Shown here: piece after piece, positions 1-7,135 of the stretch | How positions within the stretch are numbered: the stretch's first letter is position 1 | How the letters are laid out: the number at the start of each line of letters is the position of its first letter | Assembly: GCA_027046245.1 (NCBI GenBank) | Contig: JALTZJ010000050.1 | Location: 1 to 45,148, forward strand | Length of the DNA: 45,148 nucleotides | Reading direction: 5' to 3' | DNA from: Acidilobaceae archaeon | GTDB lineage: Archaea; Thermoproteota; Thermoprotei_A; Sulfolobales; Acidilobaceae | Made by a program: the position numbers and the translations under genes | Notes under the pieces: model-generated | What the model was told of the DNA's origin: nothing | Seen by the model: the letters and a program-made list of their open reading frames with translations, nothing else | Databases searched by the model: none

Positions 1-1
1 G

Positions 2-1027
2 TTATATATTTATTATATTTTTAAAACTAATATGATAGTCAAATTCAAAGTTAATATTAAATACTGAGGATTGTCTTCTTAATAGCTTTGCTATTTCTTT
101 TATAGCGCATTCACCATACATGTAGCTAGCTAGCGGGTACGAAGCCGCTAGTCTTGATGCTATCCGACGTTGCTCGTAATAGAGAGCCTTAATCGGGTCA
201 TCGCTGCCAGCATGCAGGTATTCTATATAGCGGTTAATGGTTTCTGCTTGCGAAGCGAGTCCGCCCCCAGTTAATGGCTTTACTAGCCTGCTTGCATCGC
301 CAAAGGAGACTAGTTTATTAGATATGATGGGTTTCGGGGGACCAAGAATTATAACTCCTCCATGTATACCTTTAGCGTCACCAGGTATATTGAGTGGCTT
401 CATTTTAGAGCCATAGCCCTCTAGCACGTGGTTTCCTAGTGGTATACGCCATGAGAAAAAGCATTCAGCTCTAGGATCTAGAGTTTCAACAATTATATAA
501 TCTTTGTTTCCAATTATTTTGCCTGATAGGTAGTTGACTCCGTATACTAATAGGGGAGTGGAGACGGGGAGGCCGGCTTCCCTTAACAGACGTGCTCTCC
601 ATCCTTCAGCAACTATTATCCCCTCGAAGGATAACGACGTATTATTCACTTTTATTGAGCCATTGGGTTTCACACTTTTTACCTGGGCTCTTAGTACCGC
701 TTCAACGCCTTCTTTTTCGGCGATTCTAAGTAGCTCCTCCTCTAGGGCTACCCTGTTTATCCTGTATATCTGGGCTTTGAGTACCGCTACTTCTCTTCCA
801 TTGACTAGAATCTTTACACCGCGGTACGCTCGTAGTCCTACCCTTTCCGGGTTAACACCCACTCTCCTGAGAATAGACACGTAACGGTGAGATACGATTC
901 CTGTGCAATGAGGAGGCCGGCCTACCCTTCTGTGTTCCTCATACAATGTTACGTTGTAGCCGCTCCTGGCAAGCGCTATCGACGCTAGCAGGCCCGCATG
1001 TCCTCCCCCCACCACTGCTACACGCAT
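2..1027 (-). CDS. Geranylgeranyl reductase-family FAD oxidoreductase
   Basis: A 341-residue flavoprotein of the archaeal geranylgeranyl reductase (GGR) type, a family that saturates isoprenoid chains of membrane lipids or related substrates. The N-terminus is a Rossmann FAD site (GGGHAG, residues 7-12) followed by the family motif PPHCTG (38-43). Near residues 245-260 lies FGDASRLVKPLTGGG, the second FAD-contact motif of this group. The ATG at 1027 immediately precedes the Rossmann strand, so the start is firm, and the stop lies at the window edge (2-4), so the gene is complete. It is somewhat short for the family (often 380-450 residues). It diverges from the aconitase gene across about 90 bases. 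The exact substrate cannot be read from sequence. Confidence 0.8.
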   Translation of the reverse strand: MRVAVVGGGHAGLLASIALARSGYNVTLYEEHRRVGRPPHCTGIVSHRYVSILRRVGVNPERVGLRAYRGVKILVNGREVAVLKAQIYRINRVALEEELLRIAEKEGVEAVLRAQVKSVKPNGSIKVNNTSLSFEGIIVAEGWRARLLREAGLPVSTPLLVYGVNYLSGKIIGNKDYIIVETLDPRAECFFSWRIPLGNHVLEGYGSKMKPLNIPGDAKGIHGGVIILGPPKPIISNKLVSFGDASRLVKPLTGGGLASQAETINRYIEYLHAGSDDPIKALYYEQRRIASRLAASYPLASYMYGECAIKEIAKLLRRQSSVFNINFEFDYHISFKNIINI

Positions 1028-1117
1028 ACTGCCTTACCAGTAACTCATGTGTGCAGTCACTGGCAAGCTACTTACGATTCTCTTTAATCCCTAGTTTCAG
1101 CATATACAAACCCTCGG

Positions 1118-3844
1118 GTGCCTTGCTGGATGCCGCGTGATGCCCCCTGGAAGGAGCTTGTAAGTGAGATAGAGACGCCGCTAGGCAAGGCCAAGATAAT
1201 AGAGGCTCATCGCGTAGAGGAAATAGGGCTAGGAGACTATTCTAAGCTACCATACTCTATTAGGGTTCTCGTAGAGAACGTCATTAGAAACTATGACGGG
1301 TTTAAGGTTAGAGACGTCGACGTTGAATCGGCCGCGGGCTGGCTCAAATACGCCGGCAAGAAGGAGGTCCCCTTCCACCCAGCCAGGGTGATAATGCAGG
1401 ATTTCACGGGAGTTCCAGCTGTAGTGGACCTAGCGGCTATGAGGGATGCAATAAAGGACTTCGGAGGCGATCCTGAAAGGGTCAACCCTATTATACCTGT
1501 GGACTTGATAATAGACCATAGCCTGCAGGTAGAATACTATGGAACTGCGTACGCATTCGAGATGAACCTAAGGAGGGAGTATGAGCGAAACAAGGAGAGG
1601 TATCAGCTACTAAAGTGGGCTCAGAACGCCTTCAGAAACTTCAGAGTAGTGCCTCCAGGCAAGGGGATAATACATCAAGTCAACCTTGAGTACCTGGCCA
1701 AGGTCGTATGGCTGGGCAGAAGTAATGGCAGTCTCTGGGCTTTCCCCGACAGCTTGCTCGGCACCGACAGCCATACCACTATGATTAATGCTCTAGGCGT
1801 GTTTGGCTGGGGCGTCGGCGGTATAGAAGCAGAAGCAGTTATACTAGGGCAGCCGTACTATATGCTGCTACCAGAGGTCGTCGGTGTAAGGCTAATAGGC
1901 GAGCTAAGGGAGGGCGTGACACCCACGGACCTAGTACTCTATATAACGGAGAAGCTGAGGAAGAAGGGAGTCGTAGGCAAGTTCGTAGAATTCTTCGGTG
2001 AGGGCGTAAAGAAGCTGAGTGTACCCGACAGGGCCACAATAGCTAACATGGCGCCCGAGTACGGGGCTACAATGGGTTACTTCCCCATAGACGAGGCGAC
2101 AATCAACTACCTTCTAGGAACTGGGAGAGACCCGGCATATGTTAGGTTTGTGGAGGAATACGCGAAGAGGATAGGCCTATGGTATAGCCTGGAGGCTCCG
2201 GAGCCCGCATACACGGAGGTAGTAGAGATAGACCTTGCCGATGTAGAGCCTAGTATAAGCGGGCCGAGCCATCCAGAGGATAGGATACCACTCAGGGAGG
2301 CCAAGAAGAGAGTTAGGGAGATAATAGAGGAATACCTGAGAAGTAAGGGTAGAGGGCCTAGGATAGTAGAGCTTAAACTAGACGGTGAAGAAGCCGAGCT
2401 AACCGATGGTAGCATAGTATATGCTGCAGTGACAAGCTGTACTAACACCAGCAATCCGACGCTTATGATAGCAGCAGGCCTCCTCGCTAAGAAAGCCGTA
2501 GAACACGGCCTCACGGTGAAGCCGTGGGTTAAGACCAGCAACGCTCCAGGCAGCAGAGTGGTCCCTGAGTATTGGAAGAGGCTAGGCCTGATGCCTTATC
2601 TAGAGGCTCTAAGATTCCACATAACCGGCTTCGGCTGCACAGTATGTATAGGTAACAGTGGGCCCCTAAGACCCGAGATAGAGAAAGCAATAAAGGAGAA
2701 CGATCTCTGGGTAGCGACAGTACTTAGCGGTAACAGGAACTTCAGCGGCAGGATACACCCTCTAGCACGTGGCAATTTCCTAGCTAGCCCGCCACTAGTG
2801 ATAGCCTATGCACTAGCGGGCAGAATAGACATCGACTTCGAGAGCGAGCCGCTAGGCCTCGATCCCAACGGCCAGCCCGTATACCTGAAAGATATCTGGC
2901 CGAGCCAGGAGGAGATAAGGCGGGCAATAGAAGAAGCATTAGATCCCAGCCTCTTCAAGGAGAAGTATAAGGATATATTCAAGGGTGACAAGTTCTGGGA
3001 TAGGCTGCAGGCGCCTAGCGGCGTTACCTACGCCTGGGACCCGAAGAGCACGTACATAAAGAAGCCCCCATACTTTGACGGCATGCCGCTAGAGCCTCCG
3101 CCTCTCAGAGACATAAGAGGGGCTAGGGTACTAGTCTGGGCTCCCGATAGAACCAGTACAGACCATATAAGCCCAGCAGGCAGGATAATCCCAGAGAGCA
3201 AGGCAGGCCAATACCTGATACAGCAGGGAGTACCGCCTAGCCAGCTCAACACGTGCGGCGCCAGAAGGGGTAACCACGAGGTAATGATGCGCTGTACATT
3301 CGACAACCCGAGATTCAGGAACCTCCTAGTGCCTGACAGAGAAGGGGGATGGACTATATTCTGGCCTACCGGAGAGGTAATGCATGTGTACGACGCAGCG
3401 ATGAAGTACAAGGAAATGGGTATACCACTGATAATATTGGCAGGTAAACAATACGGTATGGGGAGCAGCAGAGACTGGGCAGCCAAGGGCCCAGCACTCC
3501 TAGGAGTAAAAGCAGTAATAGCAGAGAGCTACGAGAGAATACACAGAAGCAACCTAGTAGGAATGGGCATACTGCCTCTAGAATTCATGCCGGGCGAAAA
3601 CGCTAAGACCCTAGGACTAGACGGCAGCGAAGTATACGACATAATAGGTATAGAAGAAGGGCTGCATCCAGGAAAAATACTAACAGTCAGAGCGGCGAAG
3701 AGCGATGGCAGAGTCATAGAGTTCAAGGCTAAAGCAAGGCTAGACACACCCATCGAGGTAGAGTATTATAGGCATGGAGGTATACTACAATACGTTCTAA
3801 GGAAATTAATAAAGGAGCAAGGTATAATAAGCAAAAAGAACTAG
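1118..3844 (+). CDS. acnA: Aconitate hydratase (AcnA/IRP1-type)
   Basis: Interconverts citrate and isocitrate through a [4Fe-4S] cluster in the cytosol. At 908 residues it matches the AcnA/IRP family. The three cluster-ligand cysteines are visible: C441 in SCTNTSNP, and C507 and C510 in GFGCTVCIGNSGP. The C-terminal swivel domain contains GMGSSRDWAAKG. Two starts are possible: GTG at 1118 or ATG at 1130. Neither has a clear Shine-Dalgarno. A TATA-like catata at about 1101-1106 would place transcription start close to 1130, so leaderless translation from that ATG is plausible. It stands alone as a transcription unit, divergent from the GGR-like gene. In this context it probably supplies citrate-cycle or 2-oxoglutarate synthesis. 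Very secure assignment. Confidence 0.96.
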   Translation: MPCWMPRDAPWKELVSEIETPLGKAKIIEAHRVEEIGLGDYSKLPYSIRVLVENVIRNYDGFKVRDVDVESAAGWLKYAGKKEVPFHPARVIMQDFTGVPAVVDLAAMRDAIKDFGGDPERVNPIIPVDLIIDHSLQVEYYGTAYAFEMNLRREYERNKERYQLLKWAQNAFRNFRVVPPGKGIIHQVNLEYLAKVVWLGRSNGSLWAFPDSLLGTDSHTTMINALGVFGWGVGGIEAEAVILGQPYYMLLPEVVGVRLIGELREGVTPTDLVLYITEKLRKKGVVGKFVEFFGEGVKKLSVPDRATIANMAPEYGATMGYFPIDEATINYLLGTGRDPAYVRFVEEYAKRIGLWYSLEAPEPAYTEVVEIDLADVEPSISGPSHPEDRIPLREAKKRVREIIEEYLRSKGRGPRIVELKLDGEEAELTDGSIVYAAVTSCTNTSNPTLMIAAGLLAKKAVEHGLTVKPWVKTSNAPGSRVVPEYWKRLGLMPYLEALRFHITGFGCTVCIGNSGPLRPEIEKAIKENDLWVATVLSGNRNFSGRIHPLARGNFLASPPLVIAYALAGRIDIDFESEPLGLDPNGQPVYLKDIWPSQEEIRRAIEEALDPSLFKEKYKDIFKGDKFWDRLQAPSGVTYAWDPKSTYIKKPPYFDGMPLEPPPLRDIRGARVLVWAPDRTSTDHISPAGRIIPESKAGQYLIQQGVPPSQLNTCGARRGNHEVMMRCTFDNPRFRNLLVPDREGGWTIFWPTGEVMHVYDAAMKYKEMGIPLIILAGKQYGMGSSRDWAAKGPALLGVKAVIAESYERIHRSNLVGMGILPLEFMPGENAKTLGLDGSEVYDIIGIEEGLHPGKILTVRAAKSDGRVIEFKAKARLDTPIEVEYYRHGGILQYVLRKLIKEQGIISKKN

Positions 3845-3884
3845 GACGTTAATAATAAAAATAAAACAATGAAGGATTGAGCAT

Positions 3885-4289
3885 TTATTCTTCTATACCT
3901 AAGACCCTCCTAACAAGTGAAACCCTAAACCTCATTTTACCCCCACTAGTACACCCTTTTATAACGTATTCAAAGGGCACGGTGAACCACTTCACTCTCC
4001 TCCTAAGAGGCCTAGCTGCAATAACCGTGTCACCAATAACCGCGACATAATATCCATAGCCACGCCTAACGTCGATATCGCATTCACCTGAAACACGTAA
4101 AATTGAAACGCCGCTAGCTTCAATGAAGCTGGTGTTAACTAGCTGTCTAAAAAGAGACGAAGCTAATCTCCTAGGTACGTCAAGAGCAGCAGCAAGATCA
4201 CCAACACTACTAGCATCGCCGAAGCAAATAGCCGCAACAGCAGGCAATAGCCACGGCTTCTCTAATACTAGCCTTCGAGCTGACACCAT
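3885..4289 (-). CDS. Small protein with possible winged-helix N-terminus, unknown function
   Basis: A 134-residue protein that I do not recognise. Residues 25-60 (SVGDLAAALDVPRRLASSLF and the following helix) have the spacing of a helix-turn-helix or winged-helix unit. The C-terminal half is beta-rich and basic (RPLRRRVKW), with two cysteines that do not form a clear zinc site. It converges with aconitase, with 40 AT-rich bases between the stops. Upstream, at 4330-4430, lies a strongly foldable sequence that would be part of its leader if transcribed from the minus strand. That could mean autoregulation, but nothing proves it. A DNA-binding role is inference from the helix pattern only. Confidence 0.6.
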   Translation of the reverse strand: MVSARRLVLEKPWLLPAVAAICFGDASSVGDLAAALDVPRRLASSLFRQLVNTSFIEASGVSILRVSGECDIDVRRGYGYYVAVIGDTVIAARPLRRRVKWFTVPFEYVIKGCTSGGKMRFRVSLVRRVLGIEE

Positions 4290-4329
4290 AGTAACACAAA
4301 CCCTCCCCTCCCCCTATCTTATATGAATT

Positions 4330-4430
4330 GGGCGGCAATGAGTAGACGCTGGGTTGCCCGAGGGCCGGCTTGAACCCTAATAAGGGGTTCAAAGGCCCGA
4401 TGGAGACATCACGGACCGAACGAGCCGCCC
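4330..4430. ncRNA. Candidate structured RNA closed by GGGCGGC/GCCGCCC
   Basis: A 101-base segment closed by a perfect 7-bp stem (4330-4336 with 4424-4430). Inside are a perfect 8-bp hairpin TTGAACCC/GGGTTCAA with a 7-base loop (about 4370-4392), enclosed by GGGCC/GGCCC, and a smaller GATG/CATC hairpin at about 4399-4410. The layout is reminiscent of a multi-arm junction, but it is not a tRNA: no T-arm, D-arm or anticodon arm fits. The strand is uncertain. A minus-strand TATA at about 4463-4470 has the better spacing. It could be an independent sRNA or the leader of the 3885-4289 gene. I cannot match it to a known family. Confidence 0.4.
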
Positions 4431-4513
4431 ACGTCTATGCCTAAGCTTATCTATCATGAAGCTTTAAGGCCTGCTAGTAGATGGGGGCCTCATAAAGGCT
4501 GCACTTATTACTG

Positions 4514-4550
4514 GCTCTTCACAGGGCCCATATGATCCGGCCCTCCGAGC
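4514..4550 (-). ncRNA. Kink-turn-like hairpin, candidate L7Ae-bound sRNA
   Basis: Read on the minus strand, this segment folds as stem GCTC/GAGC, then an asymmetric loop GGA opposite TGTGAA, then stem GGGCC/GGCCC capped by a 10-base loop. The loop follows the kink-turn rule: a three-base bulge (TGT) followed by GA opposite a GA flanking the C-stem. Kink-turns of this kind bind L7Ae in archaeal H/ACA and C/D guide RNAs and RNase P RNA. Flanking sequence can extend the pairing (TGCA repeats and GGGGG/CCCCC further out), so the full RNA may span roughly 4485-4562. No ACA, C or D box is clear, so the class is open. Confidence 0.4.
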
Positions 4551-4609
4551 TTGCACCCCCCTTTCATCGACCCCCGTACTTAATTGGAGCAACACGATTT
4601 AATTGATCA

Positions 4610-5305
4610 TCACTCATTGAATGACTCTTCGCTTTCAAGCGCGGCGGCTTCAATCATACTCCGTATCTCGTAGACTATTCTGTCTGCTTCTCGTTTCTCA
4701 ACGTTTTGACCCCGCTCTACTAGGTCGCGTATCTTTTCACTAAGCGAATTCTCGAGATCCCCTTCTAAGTCAATAATGGTCTTGGGTATCTTGAGTGGTG
4801 TCGGCTCCGAGAGTGCTCCTCTTACAACGGCCTTTCCGTCGAGAGGAGTAACCAGCAATATGCCCACAGGCTTACCGTTCAAGGTGACCTCAAATACAAC
4901 ATCGCCTGTATCAGTCTCACCAAGCCTTCGTAGATCAACGTTCATCTGGGCCTCGATTAGATCAGCACGGTGCTCAACTACGAATGCTATGTGAGGCTTA
5001 ATCTCCTCCTCAGGAACGCGGCGCCAGGCCTCTATAGAGAGTGTGTCTAGCTTAAACGATATTGACCCGTTATCAACGTCGTACTCAACAGTTATCCTAA
5101 CAACATCGCCTTTATCAAGTCGCAGCTTATTAACGATTATCTCGTAGAGAAGCCTGTTTAGTTCTCCCGCGGCCCTAGCAACTTCCTGGTTACTAAGCTC
5201 GCCTGACTTAATGCGATCACGTAGCTGAGCGAAGAGCACGCGTCTAACTTTATCTGCGTAGCCACCCGCGATAACTAGGCCTGTGCGGAGCACGTTAGTC
5301 GCCAT
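4610..5305 (-). CDS. DUF2258-like conserved archaeal protein
   Basis: A 231-residue acidic protein that I associate, from memory of the family, with DUF2258, a crenarchaeal family of unknown function. The opening VLRTGLVIAGGYADKVRRVLFAQL is the most characteristic stretch. The rest is mixed alpha/beta, with two similar acidic beta segments and a Glu-rich tail. The reading frame continues upstream to 5362, but ATG 5305 is the better start: a strong GGAGGTG Shine-Dalgarno sits about 6 bases ahead of it and the added residues look non-homologous. A minus-strand AT-rich box (TTAATTTTA, about 5346-5354) could be its promoter. No catalytic motif is visible. It stands alone. Confidence 0.7.
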   Translation of the reverse strand: MATNVLRTGLVIAGGYADKVRRVLFAQLRDRIKSGELSNQEVARAAGELNRLLYEIIVNKLRLDKGDVVRITVEYDVDNGSISFKLDTLSIEAWRRVPEEEIKPHIAFVVEHRADLIEAQMNVDLRRLGETDTGDVVFEVTLNGKPVGILLVTPLDGKAVVRGALSEPTPLKIPKTIIDLEGDLENSLSEKIRDLVERGQNVEKREADRIVYEIRSMIEAAALESEESFNE

Positions 5306-5580
5306 GAAGCCGCACCTCCTCCACACTATTATTATTTGTATAGACGGTAAAATTAATTCCACACCTTGTGCTGTCTATGAAGCACACGTCTTACCATGGA
5401 GGGAAGTAACTTAAAGAGTGATTAAGGACAAGCACTGAACCCCCTTGATCAACTCTTTAACGAATATTTTAGTATATTATAAATGCTAGGCAGTAGTCAG
5501 AGCTCAATTATCAAATATACGGGCCCTATTCAATTAAAAATGGTGCAGAAAAGGATAGATATTGTACGTGGTGAGCTGGA

Positions 5581-5799
5581 TTGCCAGGCAAATCAATAAG
5601 CGTGTGGCTCCACGAATCGATTTATAATAGTGTAAGTGAAATATCGAGGGAGACGGGTTTAAACAGAAGTGCGGTCATTAATGCAATACTTTATAAGGCG
5701 CTAAGAGACCTGGGATTAAACTATGACGAGGAGCTGGACCGCGAATTCCGAGGCGCTTTAAACTCGATCGAATACTATGCTGCAGGTAAAAAGAAGTAA
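5581..5799 (+). CDS. Ribbon-helix-helix (CopG/Arc-type) DNA-binding protein
   Basis: A 72-residue protein with the ribbon-helix-helix pattern: a short basic beta strand (KSISVWLHESIY), helix A (residues 13-25) ending in GLNRS, and helix B (SAVINAILYKALRDLG). Such proteins dimerise and bind operators, often as autoregulators or antitoxins. The start is TTG at 5581, preceded by GGTGAG at a suitable distance. An AT-rich stretch at about 5505-5540 may carry its promoter. No toxin-like partner is adjacent. It lies about 115 bases from the 3' end of tRNA-Leu. RHH proteins are common in crenarchaeal mobile elements, so it may be a relic, but no attachment-site duplication was seen. Confidence 0.75.
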   Translation: MPGKSISVWLHESIYNSVSEISRETGLNRSAVINAILYKALRDLGLNYDEELDREFRGALNSIEYYAAGKKK

Positions 5800-5914
5800 G
5801 CTAGTAATTATACGCGATTATATTTTAGGATTAACTAGTTATGAGTATTTTGGTCTAAAGTAGACTATCGAGGCTGGTATCAATGTATATAGTAGAGTAG
5901 GATTAGGAAATAGG

Positions 5915-6002
5915 TGGTGCGGGGGGTGGGATTTGAACCCACGCAGGCCTACGCCATCGGGTCCTGAGCCCGACCCCTTTGGCCAGGCTCGGGCACCCCC
6001 GC
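5915..6002 (-). tRNA. tRNA-Leu, anticodon CAG, CCA encoded
   Basis: An 88-base type II tRNA read on the minus strand. The acceptor stem is GCGGGGG pairing with CCCCCGC, the discriminator is A, and CCA is encoded at 5915-5917. The D-arm region is CCCGAGCCTGG. The anticodon loop CTCAGGA gives anticodon CAG for Leu codon CUG. A long variable arm and the T-arm GTGGGTTCAAATCCCAC follow. No intron is present. A TATA box at 6031-6040 lies at the spacing expected for a start about 8 bases ahead of the mature 5' end. Confidence 0.97.
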
Positions 6003-6030
6003 ACCGTGTTACCTCGCAATAGCATGTGGG

Positions 6031-6040
6031 GATTATAAAT
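6031..6040 (-). promoter_or_regulatory. TATA box of tRNA-Leu
   Basis: The minus-strand sequence ATTTATAATC is centred about 34 bases from the mature tRNA 5' end, so transcription would begin near 6010 and leave a short leader. The assignment rests on spacing and TATA consensus only. Confidence 0.65.
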
Positions 6041-6103
6041 AGTGCGGGGCGTCTAACGGCCACAATCACCAGCTAGTAATAAACTTCCCTGTTAAATTAG
6101 GCT

Positions 6104-6117
6104 GAAAAGGTTTAAAG
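6104..6117 (+). promoter_or_regulatory. BRE/TATA promoter without a downstream gene
   Basis: GAAAAGG followed directly by TTTAAAG is a textbook archaeal BRE plus TATA pair. Transcription is predicted to start near 6139-6141. The next plus-strand protein gene is almost 2 kb away, whereas a 7-bp closed RNA stem begins at 6149, so the promoter most likely serves the candidate non-coding RNA. Confidence 0.55.
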
Positions 6118-6139
6118 TAGATTATATGAGGTGCTGCTA

Positions 6140-6252
6140 ACAAAGAATGTGGTCGAGCCCGGCGCTGAAGGGTCTGCGGCTCCAAGCAGACCCGGTGAAG
6201 AGCCGACCACCGCCGCTAGGAGGAGCCCCGCTACTATAACTAGGGGCTATGA
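6140..6252 (+). ncRNA. Candidate two-domain structured RNA with kink-turn-like loop
   Basis: Domain 1 is closed by the perfect 7-bp stem GTGGTCG/CGACCAC (6149-6155 with 6204-6210) and contains a 7-bp hairpin GGGTCTG/CAGACCC (6170-6176 with 6187-6193). Between them the bulged strand GGTGAAGAGC faces GCTGAA, close to a kink-turn. The decamer GTGAAGAGCC (6195-6204) also occurs in the 4514-4550 hairpin on the other strand. Domain 2 is a 6-bp hairpin AGCCCC/GGGGCT (6224-6229 with 6243-6248). A good BRE/TATA lies at the correct distance upstream. The 3' end is unknown and may run to the convergent MscS stop at 6292. H/ACA-like is one option, but no ACA box is clear. Confidence 0.5.
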
Positions 6253-6291
6253 CGTTGTCGTGGCGAGTCAGCCGGCATATGTAGCTAAGGT

Positions 6292-7134
6292 TCAGTTACC
6301 TTGCTCTCCCGCACTATTATTGTCTTGTTCGCCGCCTTGTTCTTCTAGTTCTACTATTCTTCTTGGCGCGGCGATTTCTATGCCTTCCTCCTTCAATGCT
6401 TTTCTCACGTTCTCGATTACGCTAATCTTTGCGTCAAACCATCTCTTTGAAGGAGACCAGTATCTTACCGTGATTAAGGTTCCATATTCACCCATCGACT
6501 CTATGTATACTTCAGGAGGTGGCTCGGCTAGTACTAGGCCGTGCTTTTCTAGCTCTCTCAGTATTGCTTCCCGGGCCCTGGCTACGTCTGCCCCTCTAGC
6601 TAGTGGTATCTGATAGTCTATTCTTCTTGCTAGGCTTCTAGCAGGCATTTCAATTATGCTCTTGAACACCTCCTCGTTAGGTATTCTTACTAGTACGCCG
6701 TCCCATCTTCTTATCTTCGTACTGAAAACGGATACATCGTGTAGGACTCCGCCGACACCGTTTATTTCTACGGGTTCCCCCTGTTTAAAGGGTCTGTCTA
6801 AATAGAGGAAGATGCCTGATAATAGGTTGGCAGCTATAGTCTGGCTAGCAAAGCCTATTACTATACCCGCGACTCCTCCTGCCAACAGGAAAACGTTTAC
6901 GTTAACTCCTAGCTGGCTAAGTGCCGCGATGACGCCTAACGAGTAGATTGCGTAGCTAACAGCTCTCGATATGATTAGGGCTAGGTCTCTGCTAACGCGT
7001 GCCTGGAGGAGGAGTCTTACTCTCCTGCCTATTAGGAATCCCGTTATTATGCTTGATAGCAGTATAGCTAGTGCTGTAGCGGCATCGTATACCAGTGGAG
7101 GCGGCTCTAGGGATCCTATCACGGGAAGGGCCAT
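6292..7134 (-). CDS. mscS: Small mechanosensitive channel (MscS family)
   Basis: A 280-residue integral membrane protein of the MscS type, which releases solutes on hypo-osmotic shock. There are three hydrophobic segments at about residues 16-36, 52-72 and 78-95. The third continues into the pore helix and beta-domain signature (GIVIGFASQTIAANLLSGI, then RPFKQGEPVEINGVGG and IPNEEV). The C-terminal alpha/beta domain follows, ending in a hydrophilic Glu/Gln-rich tail. The length matches the minimal MscS core. The upstream DUF432-like gene ends 1 base before this start, so the two are co-transcribed and probably translationally coupled. Its stop converges with the candidate RNA at 6140-6252. 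Confidence 0.92.
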   Translation of the reverse strand: MALPVIGSLEPPPLVYDAATALAILLSSIITGFLIGRRVRLLLQARVSRDLALIISRAVSYAIYSLGVIAALSQLGVNVNVFLLAGGVAGIVIGFASQTIAANLLSGIFLYLDRPFKQGEPVEINGVGGVLHDVSVFSTKIRRWDGVLVRIPNEEVFKSIIEMPARSLARRIDYQIPLARGADVARAREAILRELEKHGLVLAEPPPEVYIESMGEYGTLITVRYWSPSKRWFDAKISVIENVRKALKEEGIEIAAPRRIVELEEQGGEQDNNSAGEQGN

Positions 7135-7135
7135 T

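Larger units (their letters stand above)
4290..4609. other. 320-base non-coding interval with two foldable segments
   Basis: No convincing coding sequence lies here. Two separate compact structures are listed on their own (4330-4430 and 4514-4550). A TATA-like element in minus orientation (CTTAAAGC, about 4463-4470) would start transcription near 4441, just ahead of the first structure. A second AT-rich element (about 4570-4600, TTAATTGG/ATTTAATTG on the plus strand) could drive the more upstream one. The very C-rich run at about 4300-4315, followed by tcttatat, also resembles a plus-strand promoter, but it is too close to the folded segment to start it. Confidence 0.5.

Noticed and set aside
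4330-4430. A tRNA, because of the 7-bp closing stem and a GGGTTCAA element
   Set aside because: The GTTCAA sequence pairs with TTGAAC in its own hairpin, no 5-bp T-stem can form on either strand, and no anticodon arm fits.
4330-4430. A fluoride (crcB) riboswitch on the minus strand, suggested by TGATGTCTCC
   Set aside because: The required earlier GATGG and CCGCC segments are not in the right order, and no fluoride-related gene follows.
5581-6002. An integrated provirus at tRNA-Leu
   Set aside because: Only one RHH gene is present. No integrase, no repeated tRNA 3' end and no composition shift were seen.
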